Positions 37,915 through 47,018 of a stretch of 64,000 nt of DNA are shown piece after piece. The notes beneath the pieces were generated by a model. It was not told where the DNA came from. It was given only the letters and a program-made list of their open reading frames with translations, and made no database searches. Source of the stretch: CAWDCV01 sp963728125 (lineage in GTDB: Bacteria > Actinomycetota > Actinomycetes > CAWDCV01); assembly GCA_963728125.1 (NCBI GenBank), contig CAVSIZ010000007.1:28598-92597 (forward strand). Reading direction: 5' to 3'. A program made the translations under genes and the position numbers. Positions within the stretch are counted from its first letter, which is position 1. The number at the start of each line of letters is the position of its first letter.

Positions 37915-39038
37915 CGGCACTCACCAGGACTACATCGACGACACGGCCCGCGCTGGAATGCCGTCGGGTGACCGTGGCTTACGGCTCCCGGCAGGTCTTG
38001 CACGAGCTCGATCTCACCGTGCAGGCCGGCGAGGCGATGGCCGTGCTTGGGCCGTCGGGGTGTGGCAAGTCGACACTGCTCTCGGCCGTGGCAGGTTTCC
38101 TCGCCCCGCAATCGGGATCGATCTGGATCGATGGACGCCTCGTCGCCGACGGACCGCGCATTACGCCGCCCGAGAGCCGCATGGTGGGTGTGGTCTTCCA
38201 GAACTACGCGCTATGGCCGCACCTCACTGCGCTGGACACGGTCGCGTACCCGTTGCGACGCGTCGGCGTACCTCGGGACGAGGCACGTCGAAGGGCAAGG
38301 GCCCTCCTTGACCGGATGGCCGTCGGTCATCTGGCTGACCGCCGACCTGCACAGCTGTCTGGCGGCGAGCAGCAGCGTGTCGGCGTCGCTCGGGCGCTGG
38401 CTCGCGAGCCCGTGCTCTACCTCTTCGACGAACCGACTGCGCACCTCGACACTGCGCTTCGTACCGCGCTGCAGGAGGAACTCGCTGCTCAGCGAGCGGC
38501 GATCGGCGCAGCTGTCGTCTATGCGACACATGACGTGTCGGAGGCCTTCGTCATTTCCGACCGCATCGTCCTGTTGCGCGACGGCACGGTCGTGCAGCAG
38601 GGACGTCCCGTCGAGGTCTACGAGCGTCCTGTCGACCTATGGGCCGCTCGGTTGACCGGGCCGGCCGCCGTGCTCGACCTGCCGGCCACGAGCAGCAGCC
38701 TGGGGGCGATCACGCTGGCCGTTGCGGGCAAGGAGGTGACGGTGTCCGCCGACGGTGTCACAGCGGGTCGAGCTGGGGTCGTTCGGGTGCTCGTTCGGCC
38801 GGAGTGGGGTCGGCTCGGTGGACCGTTGCCCGGCCGGGTAGCTGCGGTGCGCTACCGGGGTGCCGACACCGACTACCGGCTCGACACACCGGCGGGAGTC
38901 GTGGAGGTACGAGAACGCGGTGCGGCGCGGGCGGACGTCGGCGACGCCGCGGGGTGGACGCTCGACCGCGCCTGGCTCCTCCCCACCGGCGCTAGCCCAG
39001 CGTCAGCGCCGGACCTGAGTGTTCCAGCCGGGAGTTGA
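37911..39038 (+). CDS. ABC transporter ATP-binding protein, FbpC-like
   Basis: A 375-residue ATPase: Walker A GPSGCGKST, Q-loop VVFQNYALWPHL, signature LSGGEQQRVGVARAL, Walker B LYLFDEP and H-loop YATHD. A C-terminal TOBE-like regulatory domain begins near residue 245. It belongs to the Fe(III)/spermidine/maltose importer ATPase family and completes the transporter. Its 3' end overlaps the converging DUF6390 gene by about 47 bases. Confidence 0.92.
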   Translation: MTALTRTTSTTRPALECRRVTVAYGSRQVLHELDLTVQAGEAMAVLGPSGCGKSTLLSAVAGFLAPQSGSIWIDGRLVADGPRITPPESRMVGVVFQNYALWPHLTALDTVAYPLRRVGVPRDEARRRARALLDRMAVGHLADRRPAQLSGGEQQRVGVARALAREPVLYLFDEPTAHLDTALRTALQEELAAQRAAIGAAVVYATHDVSEAFVISDRIVLLRDGTVVQQGRPVEVYERPVDLWAARLTGPAAVLDLPATSSSLGAITLAVAGKEVTVSADGVTAGRAGVVRVLVRPEWGRLGGPLPGRVAAVRYRGADTDYRLDTPAGVVEVRERGAARADVGDAAGWTLDRAWLLPTGASPASAPDLSVPAGS

Positions 39039-39775
39039 CGATCTGCAGGTGCCGGAGCGTGAATCTGCGGAGGTTGTCGAGCTGACGAAGCGGTGAGCCG
39101 GTCACAAACCCAACCCCAGTGCAAGCCCACCCACTCTCCGGACTGCAGCCCCGTCGTCAGACCGATACCGTCCCGACCCGCCGTGGCCGTCTCGAGCTCG
39201 GGAGCGCCGAGGAAGAGCCGGCCGCTGTCGTACTTCAGCGGTCGGAACCGGACGATCACTGTGTCCTGCTCGACACTGACTACCTCGCCCCAGCGGATGC
39301 GGCAGCGATCCAGCACCTCCAGCGGCTCGCCACGGCCGTGCCCCAGCAGTCCCACCCACGGATAGACGTGGAAGACGTGGAAGCTGTGGTGGGGAACGAC
39401 GCCGGCCGGGATGGCCTCCTCGAGGTGCTTCCAGGAGTTTCCAGCCTGCCGCCGAAAGCGATCCATCAGCGCATTGCCGAACGTCCTCATGTCGATCCGG
39501 TCGAGCAGGGCGTTGCCGAGCCAGTAGGCCTCGACGACGCGGTGATCCAGCGGGTCGGCAATGCCGCTGACGCCGGCGATGAACTCGAGGTACGGCCAGG
39601 CGCCGGCGAACTGCCGGGCGAGTTGCTCGAGCCCAGGGTCGACGACCGACGCGGTGCCGTACTCGAACAGGGTCTTCGACTGCGGCGGGCCGCACGATCC
39701 GCGTTCGTTAGGCGGGTACGCATAGCGGGCGAACAGCGTGGGGCCGGTCGACTGGACGGTTGGCGTCGTCGTCAT
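38992..39775 (-). CDS. DUF6390 family protein with a frameshifted 3' end
   Basis: The product starts MTTTPTVQSTGPTLFARYAY, PPNERGSCGP and contains HHSFHVFHVYPWVGLLG and LDRCRIRWGEVVSVEQD, the DUF6390 signature found beside group 1h hydrogenases. After WGWVCDRLT the frame becomes proline- and arginine-rich and runs on to 38873. The family's real ending (LRQLDNLRRF, TLRHLQIVNSRL) lies in the neighbouring frame and stops at TAG 38992-38994. The shift is near 39088-39096, one base too many. Function unknown, but family co-occurrence points to hydrogenase assembly or activity. Confidence 0.75.
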
Positions 39776-40037
39776 CGGCGACCTCTCCCTGCGGACCCGC
39801 TGCGCACCGGCACTCTACGCGCGTGCCCGGGCGCCACGCGGGCCGGCGCGGACTGGCTCAGCCCCGTCCACGGACTTTTCCGAACGCCGTGACGCCCTCG
39901 GTGCACCTCATTCGGACCAGTCGCCCTGGCTCGCGCCCGACCCGCGTGTGCCCCGCGGGGTCGGCGAGGACCGCGTGACACGATGGCGGGAACGCGACAT
40001 TGACGTGTACGTGTGCAGCCAGCAGAAGGGACGGCCG

Positions 40038-41259
40038 ATGAGCGACACGCCGGGCTGGACGAGCCCGGGCCGTCCCGACGGCGAGGACGTGCCGGCGCGC
40101 GAAAGCGCGGGCCAGCGACCCGGCCGCACCGCCATCGCCGACGGGATGGACCCCCGCGCCCGGCTGGTCGGCGCAGCAACCGCCCGCTTACCCCGCAGCG
40201 CCACCGCCAGGACAAGCGCCGCCGCCCGGCTACGGCGGCGCGCCCGGGCCGGCCTGGGGCGCCCAGCCGGGATGGGGACCACCCCCGGGCTGGCAACCGG
40301 ACGTCAAGCCTGGCATCGTCCCGCTGCGCCCGCTCGGCCTCGGTGAGCTGCTCGACGGTGCCATCCAGGCGATGCGGGCCAATCCGCGAGTGATGCTCGG
40401 CCTGTCGGCGATCATTGTCACGGTGTCGCAGGTCGTGCAGGTCGTCGGCCTCGCCATTTTGACCCGACCGCTGAGCAGCCTGGATGCCAACCAGGAGCTG
40501 TCCGACGCCGCACTCATCGGTGTGGTTGCCGGCGGGGGTGCCACCCTGCTGATCGGTCTGGTCCTGTCGTTCGTCGTGCAGGTGATCCTCACCGGCATTC
40601 TGACCGTCGTCGTCAGTCGCGCCGTGCTCGGCCAGACCATGACGGCCGGCGATGCGTGGCACGCCGTACGCCCGCGGCTGTGGCCGCTGTTCGGGCTCAC
40701 CCTGCTCGTCGCACTGATCATCGTCGCCGCTGTCCTCGTGGGCGGCGTGCCAGCGCTGATCATCGGTCTTGCCGGCGGGCCGGGCTGGTTGGTCGCTGTT
40801 GTCGCGGTTCTCGGAATTCTCGCCGGCTTCGTCGCGGCCATCTGGCTGTACGTATCACTCGCGCTGTCGAGCCCAGCACTGGTGCTGGAGAAGCAACCCG
40901 TCGTCGGCGCCATGCGTCGCTCGCGACTGCTGGTCAAGAACGCGTGGTGGCGCACATTCGGCATCCTGCTGCTGACCGCGATCCTCGTCGGCGTGATCTC
41001 GGCCGCTGTGAGCTTCCCGTTCGTCGCGCTCAGCGCGTTCTTCGGCGGCACGACCGGGACCAGCTTGCCGGCTCTCGTGCTCAACGGCCTCGCCGGTGTC
41101 GTGGCCGGCGTCATCACGTTCCCATTCGCCGCCGGGGTGACCGTTCTCCTGTACGTCGACCGACGCATCCGCCGCGAGGGACTCGACCTCGAGCTCGCCC
41201 GCGCCGCAGGGGTCACGATCCCGGGGCGGACGAGCGGGCCGCCGCCCGGGTGGTCGTGA
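40038..41259 (+). CDS. multipass membrane protein with proline-rich N-terminus, frameshifted
   Basis: An ATG at 40038 opens MSDTPGWTSPGRPDGEDVPA and then loses frame between about 40100 and 40145. The +1 frame carries the expected continuation (PSPTGWTPAPGWSAQQPP, then PGIVPLRPLGLGELLDGAIQ) directly into the membrane domain of about six helices (from MRANPRVMLGLSAIIVTVSQ to the stop at 41257-41259). No start codon exists in the membrane-domain frame before the ATG at 40372, which would remove the conserved LRPLGLGELLDGA block. The family is the glycerophosphodiester-phosphodiesterase-like membrane domain often placed before DUF4129. One base appears inserted, or two lost. Confidence 0.7.
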
Positions 41260-41940
41260 CCGCTCGCTTGCATTCGGGGGGTGCACGGGGGGCAGCGCCC
41301 CCCGTGGGTGAGGTCCCCGTCGACCTGTCGCGGGAGGAGGCACGCGACGCGGCCCGGCGTGAGCTGGCCGATCCGGCGTACTCCCAAGACGATCCCAACC
41401 TCGTCGAGCGACTGCTGATCTGGGTCGACGGTGAGCTTCGCGAGCTGCTCGCCCGGGCCGCCGACGCGACACCCGGCGGCTGGCAGGGCCTGCTGGTCCT
41501 CGCCGTCCTGATCGTCGTCATCGTGGCGGTGGTTCGCTACCGCCTCGGCCCAGTGGCTCGCCGCGCCGCCCGCGCTCGGGACGACCTGTTCGGTGCCGCC
41601 GAGCTCACCGCCGAGGACCATCGACGCGCGGCCGAACGGGCTGCCGCGCGGCAGGACTGGGCCGATGCTGTACGCGAACGCCTGCGGGCCATCATTCGCG
41701 ATCTCGAGGAGCGCGACCTGCTCGATCCGCGACCCGGCCGGACTGCGGACGAGGCAGCGCGCGACGCCGGCGAGCGTCCTCCCGGAACTCCGGCAGGACC
41801 TGCTGCGTGCAGCAGCGATGTTCGATGACGTGTGGTACGGCGGACGTCCCGCGACACCGGCCATGCACGAAGCCCTGCGCGACCTCGACTCCCGGGTCGC
41901 ACGCTCCCGACCGGTGGCGATAGCCGAGGCAACGTCGTGA
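41256..41940 (+). CDS. DUF4129 family membrane protein, frameshifted near the C-terminus
   Basis: Start GTG 41256 overlaps the previous stop. A periplasmic-type N-terminal region (VDLSREEARDAARRELADPA), one membrane helix (LLVLAVLIVVIVAVV) and a cytosolic DUF4129 domain (RAIIRDLEERDLLDPRPGRT, ADEAARDA) follow. The frame then diverts and stops at 41828. The family ending (SVLPELRQDLLRAAAMFDDV, WYGGRPAT) lies in the +1 frame and ends at 41938-41940, exactly overlapping the next gene by GTGA. The shift is near 41763-41775. Function unknown; partner of MoxR/DUF58. Confidence 0.78.
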
Positions 41941-43103
41941 CCGTTCCAACCACGTCGGCGAATCGGAGCGCGCGGGCGACGTGGCGATCCGTGCGCGCCC
42001 CGCTGGCCGTCGTGGGCTTGCTCATCGCCGTGGCGATCGTGTCCGCTCTCGTGCAGTCTCAGGGACGCCGCGGCTTCCTCGATCCCGACGCCATCGACGA
42101 CAGCGGCAGCCGCGCAGTTGCCAACGTGCTGCGCGAGCAGGGCGTCGACGTGCGCGTTGCTCGAACGACTGACGCGGCTGTGGACGAGGCAATAGCAGGC
42201 AGCACGCTGCTGGTCGCGTTCCCCGACCTGCTCACCGCCAGCCAGCTGGAGCGGCTGGCTCCGCTCCCGGCGGATGTCGTCCTGGTGGCACCGGACAACT
42301 CCGCCCTCGAGGAGCTCGCGCCAGATATTCGGCTCGGCGACGCCGGCGTGCTGACTGGGTCGGCCGTGCGTCCGCCGGACTGTGAGCTGCCTGCTGCCGA
42401 GCGCGCCGGCACAGCCGTGGTCGTCGGTCGCGTCTACCGGGTGTCGGCCGACGCCGCATCGTCGGTCGACGAGTGTTACCCGACCTCCGGCCAATCGGGG
42501 CTCGTTCGCCTGGAGCAGGGCGGACGCACCGTCACAGTCCTCGGCGATCCGACCGCGTTGACGAATGCCGGACTCCTCCAGGAGGGCAACGCGGCACTGG
42601 CTCTCGGACTCCTTGGCGAGCGGCCGTCGCTGGTGTGGTACCTGCCCGGTCCGGACGACGTCCCCGAGCAGGACCAGCGATCGTTCGTCGAACTTGTTCC
42701 CGACGGTGTCCTGCTTGCCGCCCTCCAGGTGGTGATCGCTGTCGTGCTGCTCGCGCTGTGGCGTGCCCGCCGGCTGGGACCGGTCGTTGCCGAGCCACTC
42801 CCCGTCGTCGTCCGGGCCGCGGAAGCCGTCGAGGGCCGGGCGCGGCTCTACCGCCGAGGTCGCGCGCGCGACAGCGCCGCCGCAGCGCTGCGGGAGACCG
42901 CGCTGGAGCGGCTGCTGCCTCTCATCGGTCTGCCGCCCGGCGCGGACCAACGCGCGGTCATCGATGCGGTGGCCGCTCGCGCTGGCCGGCCGGCCGGGGA
43001 CGTCAGCGTCCTGCTGTACGGTGCCGCACCGTCCGACGATCGTTCGCTCGTACACCTCGCTGACGACCTGGACGCGCTGGAAAGAGAGGTACGTCGCTCG
43101 TGA
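41937..43103 (+). CDS. DUF4350 domain membrane protein
   Basis: A 388-residue protein from GTG 41937. It has an N-terminal membrane helix (PLAVVGLLIAVAIVSALV), an extracytoplasmic GATase-like DUF4350 domain (DIDDSG-type start, STLLVAFPDLLTASQLERLA, VTVLGDPTALTNAGLLQEGN), a second helix (LLAALQVVIAVVLLALWR), then a cytosolic tail. It corresponds to Rv3691 in the MoxR cluster. It overlaps its neighbours on both sides by four bases. No enzymatic activity is known. Confidence 0.85.
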   Translation: MTVPTTSANRSARATWRSVRAPLAVVGLLIAVAIVSALVQSQGRRGFLDPDAIDDSGSRAVANVLREQGVDVRVARTTDAAVDEAIAGSTLLVAFPDLLTASQLERLAPLPADVVLVAPDNSALEELAPDIRLGDAGVLTGSAVRPPDCELPAAERAGTAVVVGRVYRVSADAASSVDECYPTSGQSGLVRLEQGGRTVTVLGDPTALTNAGLLQEGNAALALGLLGERPSLVWYLPGPDDVPEQDQRSFVELVPDGVLLAALQVVIAVVLLALWRARRLGPVVAEPLPVVVRAAEAVEGRARLYRRGRARDSAAAALRETALERLLPLIGLPPGADQRAVIDAVAARAGRPAGDVSVLLYGAAPSDDRSLVHLADDLDALEREVRRS

Positions 43104-44098
43104 CGGAACCGCAGACGCTGGCGGCCGCGAACGATCCAGACCCCTCGCCCGACGACCCGCGAGGCGCCCTCCTCGCGCTGCGTACCGAGGTCGGCAAGGC
43201 CGTCGTTGGGCAGGACTCCGCCGTCACCGGCCTGGTCATCGCCCTGCTGTGCCGCGGCCATGTCCTCCTCGAGGGTGTGCCGGGTGTGGCGAAGACGCTG
43301 CTCGTGCGTGCCCTCGCCGCCACCCTGTCCTTGGACTCAGCCCGGGTGCAGTTCACGCCCGACTTGATGCCCGGCGACGTCACCGGCTCGCTGGTCTACG
43401 ACGCACGCACCGCTCAGTTCTCGTTCCGCGAGGGACCGGTCTTTACCAACCTCCTGCTCGCCGACGAGATCAACCGGACGCCGCCCAAGACTCAGGCGTC
43501 ACTCCTCGAGGCGATGGAGGAGCGCCAGGTATCGGTCGAGGGCGCACCTCGCCTCTTGCCTGACCCCTTCGTCGTCGCCGCCACGCAGAACCCGGTCGAA
43601 TACGAGGGCACCTACCCGTTGCCGGAAGCGCAGCTCGACCGGTTCCTGCTCAAGCTCACCATGCCGGTGCCCTCGCGGGAGGACGAGATCCAGGTCCTGG
43701 AGCGGCACGCCGGCGGTTTCGACCCGCGTGACCTCGCTGCCGCCGGATTGCGGCCCGTCGCCGGGCCGCGCGAGCTGGCCACCGCGCGAGTCGCCGTACG
43801 CAACGTCACGATTGCGCCGGAGGTGCTGGCATACGTCGTCGACATCGCTCGGGCCACCAGGCAGTCGGCAGCCGTTCGGCTGGGCGTGTCGCCGCGCGGA
43901 GCCACCGCCCTGCTGGCTGCCAGCCGCGCCTGGGCGTGGCTCACTGGTCGCGACTACGTGACGCCGGACGATGTCAAGGCGCTGGCTCGGCCGGCGCTGC
44001 GGCACCGAGTGCAGTTACGCGCGGAAGCCGAGCTCGAGGGCGCGACCAGCGACGGCGTGATCGACGGCGTCCTCGCGTCCGTCCCCGTACCCCGCTGA
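43100..44098 (+). CDS. MoxR family AAA+ ATPase
   Basis: A 332-residue AAA+ ATPase: P loop LEGVPGVAKTLLVRAL, Walker B FTNLLLADEINRTPPKTQAS, sensor 1 FVVAATQNPVEYEGTYPLPE and the lid domain. MoxR proteins act as chaperones that mature or activate vWA-domain partners. The DUF58 protein next door is the expected partner. It corresponds to Rv3692. Confidence 0.93.
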   Translation: MTEPQTLAAANDPDPSPDDPRGALLALRTEVGKAVVGQDSAVTGLVIALLCRGHVLLEGVPGVAKTLLVRALAATLSLDSARVQFTPDLMPGDVTGSLVYDARTAQFSFREGPVFTNLLLADEINRTPPKTQASLLEAMEERQVSVEGAPRLLPDPFVVAATQNPVEYEGTYPLPEAQLDRFLLKLTMPVPSREDEIQVLERHAGGFDPRDLAAAGLRPVAGPRELATARVAVRNVTIAPEVLAYVVDIARATRQSAAVRLGVSPRGATALLAASRAWAWLTGRDYVTPDDVKALARPALRHRVQLRAEAELEGATSDGVIDGVLASVPVPR

Positions 44099-44102
44099 GC
44101 CC

Positions 44103-45398
44103 GTGGCTCTGACCGCCCGGAGCGGAGTGCTCGCCCTGCTCGCGGCGCTGGTCGTCGGTGTGGTGTGGCCGAGCGGGCTGGCGATCCTGACGATTACCGC
44201 ATTGATCGTGGCCGGCATCGTCGTGGACGTTGCGCTGGCGCCGAGCATCCGCCGCCTCGTCCTGCGTCGCGAGGGCGAGCGAGCGGTACGTCTCGGCGAA
44301 CCCGCCGCGGTATCGCTCCTGATTGCCAATCCCAGCTCGCGACGCGTTCGAGGCCGGCTGCGGGACGCATGGCCGCCGTCGGCCGGCGCCGTCGAGGATC
44401 GGCACCCCATCGCCATTCCAGCCGGTGAGCGTCGTCGCGTGACGACCATCCTGGTGCCGACTCGTCGCGGCGATCGACCGGCGGCTCGAGTGACGATCCG
44501 CGCGCTCGGGCCACTCGGCCTCGCCGGCCGGCAGGGCTCGCACGTCGTGCCCTGGTCCGTACGAGTCCTGCCGCCGTTCGCTAGCCGCCGGCACCTGCCC
44601 GGCAAGCTGGCCCGGCTGCGCCAACTGGACGGACGGACCGCGGTGCTCGTACGCGGTCAGGGCACCGAGTTCGATTCACTGCGGGAGTACGTCCCCGGCG
44701 ACGACGTCCGCTCCATCGACTGGCGGGCGACCGCACGTGCCGCGGACGTGGTGGTGCGCACCTGGCGTCCCGAGCGCGACCGGCAGATCGTGCTCGTCCT
44801 GGACACCGGGCGGACGTCCGCTGGCCGGGTGGGAGACGCGCCGCGCCTCGACGCGGCCATGGACGCGGCGCTGTTGCTGGCAGCGCTGGCCGCCCGTGCG
44901 GGGGATCGGGTCGATCTGCTCGCGTACGACCGTCGGCTGCGCGCGGCCGTCCAGGGCGCTACGGCCACGGACCTGCTCCCGTCCCTCGTCACCGCGATGG
45001 CGCCGCTGGAACCCGAACTCGTCGAGTCCGACGCACATGGCCTGGTCTCGATGCTGCTCACTCGTGCGCCGCGGCGGTCGCTCGTCGTGCTGTTCACCGG
45101 TCTCGACACCGCCGCCATCGAGGAGGGATTGCTTCCGATGCTGCCGGCGCTGACCCGCCGACACCAGGTGCTCATCGCGGCAGTGGCGGATCCGCAGGTC
45201 GAGCAGATGGCCGTCGGCCGCGGAAACCTCGAGGCCGTCTACGGCGCCGCCGCGGCCGAGCGCGCCCGGGCCGAACGGCGCCGCGTCATCGCCGCACTCT
45301 CGCATCGCGGCGTCGAGGTCGTCGATGCCCCACCCGACCTGCTGCCACCCCAGCTCGCCGACGCCTACCTCGCGCTCAAGGCGGCGGGTCGGCTCTAG
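44103..45398 (+). CDS. DUF58 domain protein (vWA-like)
   Basis: A 431-residue protein with two N-terminal membrane helices (LALLAALVVGVVWPSGL, TALIVAGIVVDVALAP) and the DUF58 motif FDSLREYVPGDDVRSIDWRA. A vWA-like domain with a degenerate metal site (VLDTGRTS) follows. It is the usual partner of MoxR; in M. tuberculosis the pair is Rv3692-Rv3693. The cluster is often linked to envelope stability; here that is inference from context. Confidence 0.9.
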   Translation: MALTARSGVLALLAALVVGVVWPSGLAILTITALIVAGIVVDVALAPSIRRLVLRREGERAVRLGEPAAVSLLIANPSSRRVRGRLRDAWPPSAGAVEDRHPIAIPAGERRRVTTILVPTRRGDRPAARVTIRALGPLGLAGRQGSHVVPWSVRVLPPFASRRHLPGKLARLRQLDGRTAVLVRGQGTEFDSLREYVPGDDVRSIDWRATARAADVVVRTWRPERDRQIVLVLDTGRTSAGRVGDAPRLDAAMDAALLLAALAARAGDRVDLLAYDRRLRAAVQGATATDLLPSLVTAMAPLEPELVESDAHGLVSMLLTRAPRRSLVVLFTGLDTAAIEEGLLPMLPALTRRHQVLIAAVADPQVEQMAVGRGNLEAVYGAAAAERARAERRRVIAALSHRGVEVVDAPPDLLPPQLADAYLALKAAGRL

Positions 45399-45429
45399 CC
45401 GCCCTCAACCAACCGACAGACTGACCATC

Positions 45430-45981
45430 GTGGACCTCAGCGACCTCGTTCTCCGCGACGGCACGGTGACGCGGGCGCAAGGGCGGGTCGTCGCTCACGA
45501 AGGAAAGACCTGGTTCGAGCCGACGGAAAGATTCGGCCCTGCCATCGAGGCGCCGCGGCCATCGGGGTACGGCGTTGCGGTCCTCGGTGTCGATGTCGAC
45601 ACCCTGACCCGACGGGTGCAGGCAGACGACGGCACCGTCGAGGGCCACGCCACACTCGCCGGCATCTGGGCGGAGGACGCGCTCGTCGTGTCCCATCAAG
45701 CGGCGCCCGGCCTCCTGCCCGAGCATCACCAGGATCGACCGGCGCGGCCAGATCACCCGTGGTCGCACGACCAGGCCGAGGCTGCGTACGACGAGCTCAA
45801 TGCGCACATGCGCGACTGGTCGGCGTACGAGATCGGGCAGACCGAATCCTGGGATGGCTTGCTGACGCTGTCCGTCAAGGTCGTGCGCGTCCTGCCGGGC
45901 CTCATCGAGTGGGCACGGCCACTGCCCGACGGGATGCTGGCGCTCGACGTGTGGCTAGCGCCGCACCCGCACGCGCTCTAA
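45430..45981 (+). CDS. hypothetical protein
   Basis: A 183-residue soluble protein starting at GTG 45430 with VDLSDLVLRDGTVTRAQGRV. It has beta strands in the first half (GYGVAVLGVDVDTLTRRV, GHATLAGIWAEDALVVS) and a WSHDQAEAAYDELNAHMRDW helix. No signal peptide or known domain is recognised. Its third-position GC matches the neighbours. It lies between DUF58 and the converging SpoIIM gene, a position usually empty in this cluster. Confidence 0.6.
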   Translation: MDLSDLVLRDGTVTRAQGRVVAHEGKTWFEPTERFGPAIEAPRPSGYGVAVLGVDVDTLTRRVQADDGTVEGHATLAGIWAEDALVVSHQAAPGLLPEHHQDRPARPDHPWSHDQAEAAYDELNAHMRDWSAYEIGQTESWDGLLTLSVKVVRVLPGLIEWARPLPDGMLALDVWLAPHPHAL

Positions 45982-46982
45982 CCCCGCGTTGGCAGCACGT
46001 CGGCGAGATCCTCGTCGGGAAGGTCGCCCGTCTGTCCGGCGCGGACGGCGCGCCCGCCGAGCACGATCACGTACGCGAGGAAGCACGCCTCAGCGACGAG
46101 GCCGATCGCGATGCGCGCCCATGTCGGCAGACCAGACGGCGTGACGAACGCTTCGATGACCCCGGACACCAACAGCACGACGACCAGGCCGAGCGCGACG
46201 CCCGCTGCAGCTCGCCCCTCCGCCGCGACCGCCGCCGCGCGGGTCCGTGGGCCTGGATCGATCACCGACCAGCCGAGCCGCAGGCCGTATCCCGCGGCGA
46301 CGAACACCGCCGTCAGCTCCAGCAGGCCGTGCGGCGTGATCAGTCCGAAGAAGACGTCCAGCCGACCGACCGACGCCATGAGCCCGCCGGCAATGCCGAC
46401 GTTGAGCGCGTTCTGCAGCAGGATCCAGATGACCGGGACGCCGAGCAGCACACCGAGCACCAGGCACCCCGCGGCGATCCAAGCATTGTTGGTCCATACC
46501 TGGAACGCAAAGGAGCTCGCCGGCGCCGACGAGTAGTACGTCTCGAAGTCCCCGCCGGGCTTGGTGAGCTCGCGAATCTCAGCGGGCGCAGCGATCGTGG
46601 CTCGAACCGCAGGGGTGGCCGCGACCCAGGCCCCTACGACCCAGCCGACCAGGCTGAACGCAACGCCGACGGCGGCCCACCAGCGCCAGGTTCGGTAGAC
46701 CGCAGCCGGGAACGACAGGGTGAAGAAGCGGGCGAGCTCGCGCCAGGCCGGCACGTGGGCGCCGCTGACGGCGGATCGGGCGCGGGCGACCAGGGTGGAC
46801 AACCGACCGACCAGCGCTGGGTCCGGCGAGCTCGACCGCACGACCGACAGGTGGGTCGCCGCCCGCTGATACAGCATGACCAGCTCGTCCGCCTCGACGC
46901 CGCTCAGCCGGCGACGGCGCGTCAACGCTTCGAGCCGTTCCCACTCCGCGCGGTGCGCGGCGACGAACGCGTCGACGTCCAC
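45978..46982 (-). CDS. stage II sporulation protein M-like membrane protein (DUF95)
   Basis: A 334-residue protein starting at GTG 46980-46982 (MDVDAFVAAHRAEWERLEAL). The soluble N-terminus ends in LARFFTLSFPAAVYRTWRWW, then about five membrane helices follow, including NAWIAAGCLVLGVLLGVPVI and ITPHGLLELTAVFVAAGYGL, the SpoIIM signature. It corresponds to Rv3694c and is divergent from the RDD gene with a 36-base gap. It is not evidence of sporulation: the family is general in Actinomycetota. It overlaps the hypothetical gene by four bases. Confidence 0.88.
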   Translation of the reverse strand: MDVDAFVAAHRAEWERLEALTRRRRLSGVEADELVMLYQRAATHLSVVRSSSPDPALVGRLSTLVARARSAVSGAHVPAWRELARFFTLSFPAAVYRTWRWWAAVGVAFSLVGWVVGAWVAATPAVRATIAAPAEIRELTKPGGDFETYYSSAPASSFAFQVWTNNAWIAAGCLVLGVLLGVPVIWILLQNALNVGIAGGLMASVGRLDVFFGLITPHGLLELTAVFVAAGYGLRLGWSVIDPGPRTRAAAVAAEGRAAAGVALGLVVVLLVSGVIEAFVTPSGLPTWARIAIGLVAEACFLAYVIVLGGRAVRAGQTGDLPDEDLADVLPTRG

Positions 46983-47018
46983 GGGCTGGAGGCTAGGCCA
47001 TGTCCTAGCCTGAGGCGC

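Noticed and set aside
40372..41259. The ATG at 40372 as the true start of the membrane protein
   Set aside because: It would delete the conserved LRPLGLGELLDGA segment that is present in the same frame just upstream; a frameshift is the better explanation.
40230..43055. A 941-codon minus-strand frame across the DUF4129/DUF4350 region
   Set aside because: Antisense to the MoxR cluster genes; its translation is low complexity, rich in Arg, Ser and Thr.
45978..46982. The SpoIIM-like gene as evidence for endospores
   Set aside because: The DUF95 family is common in non-sporulating Actinomycetota, and no other sporulation genes are here.
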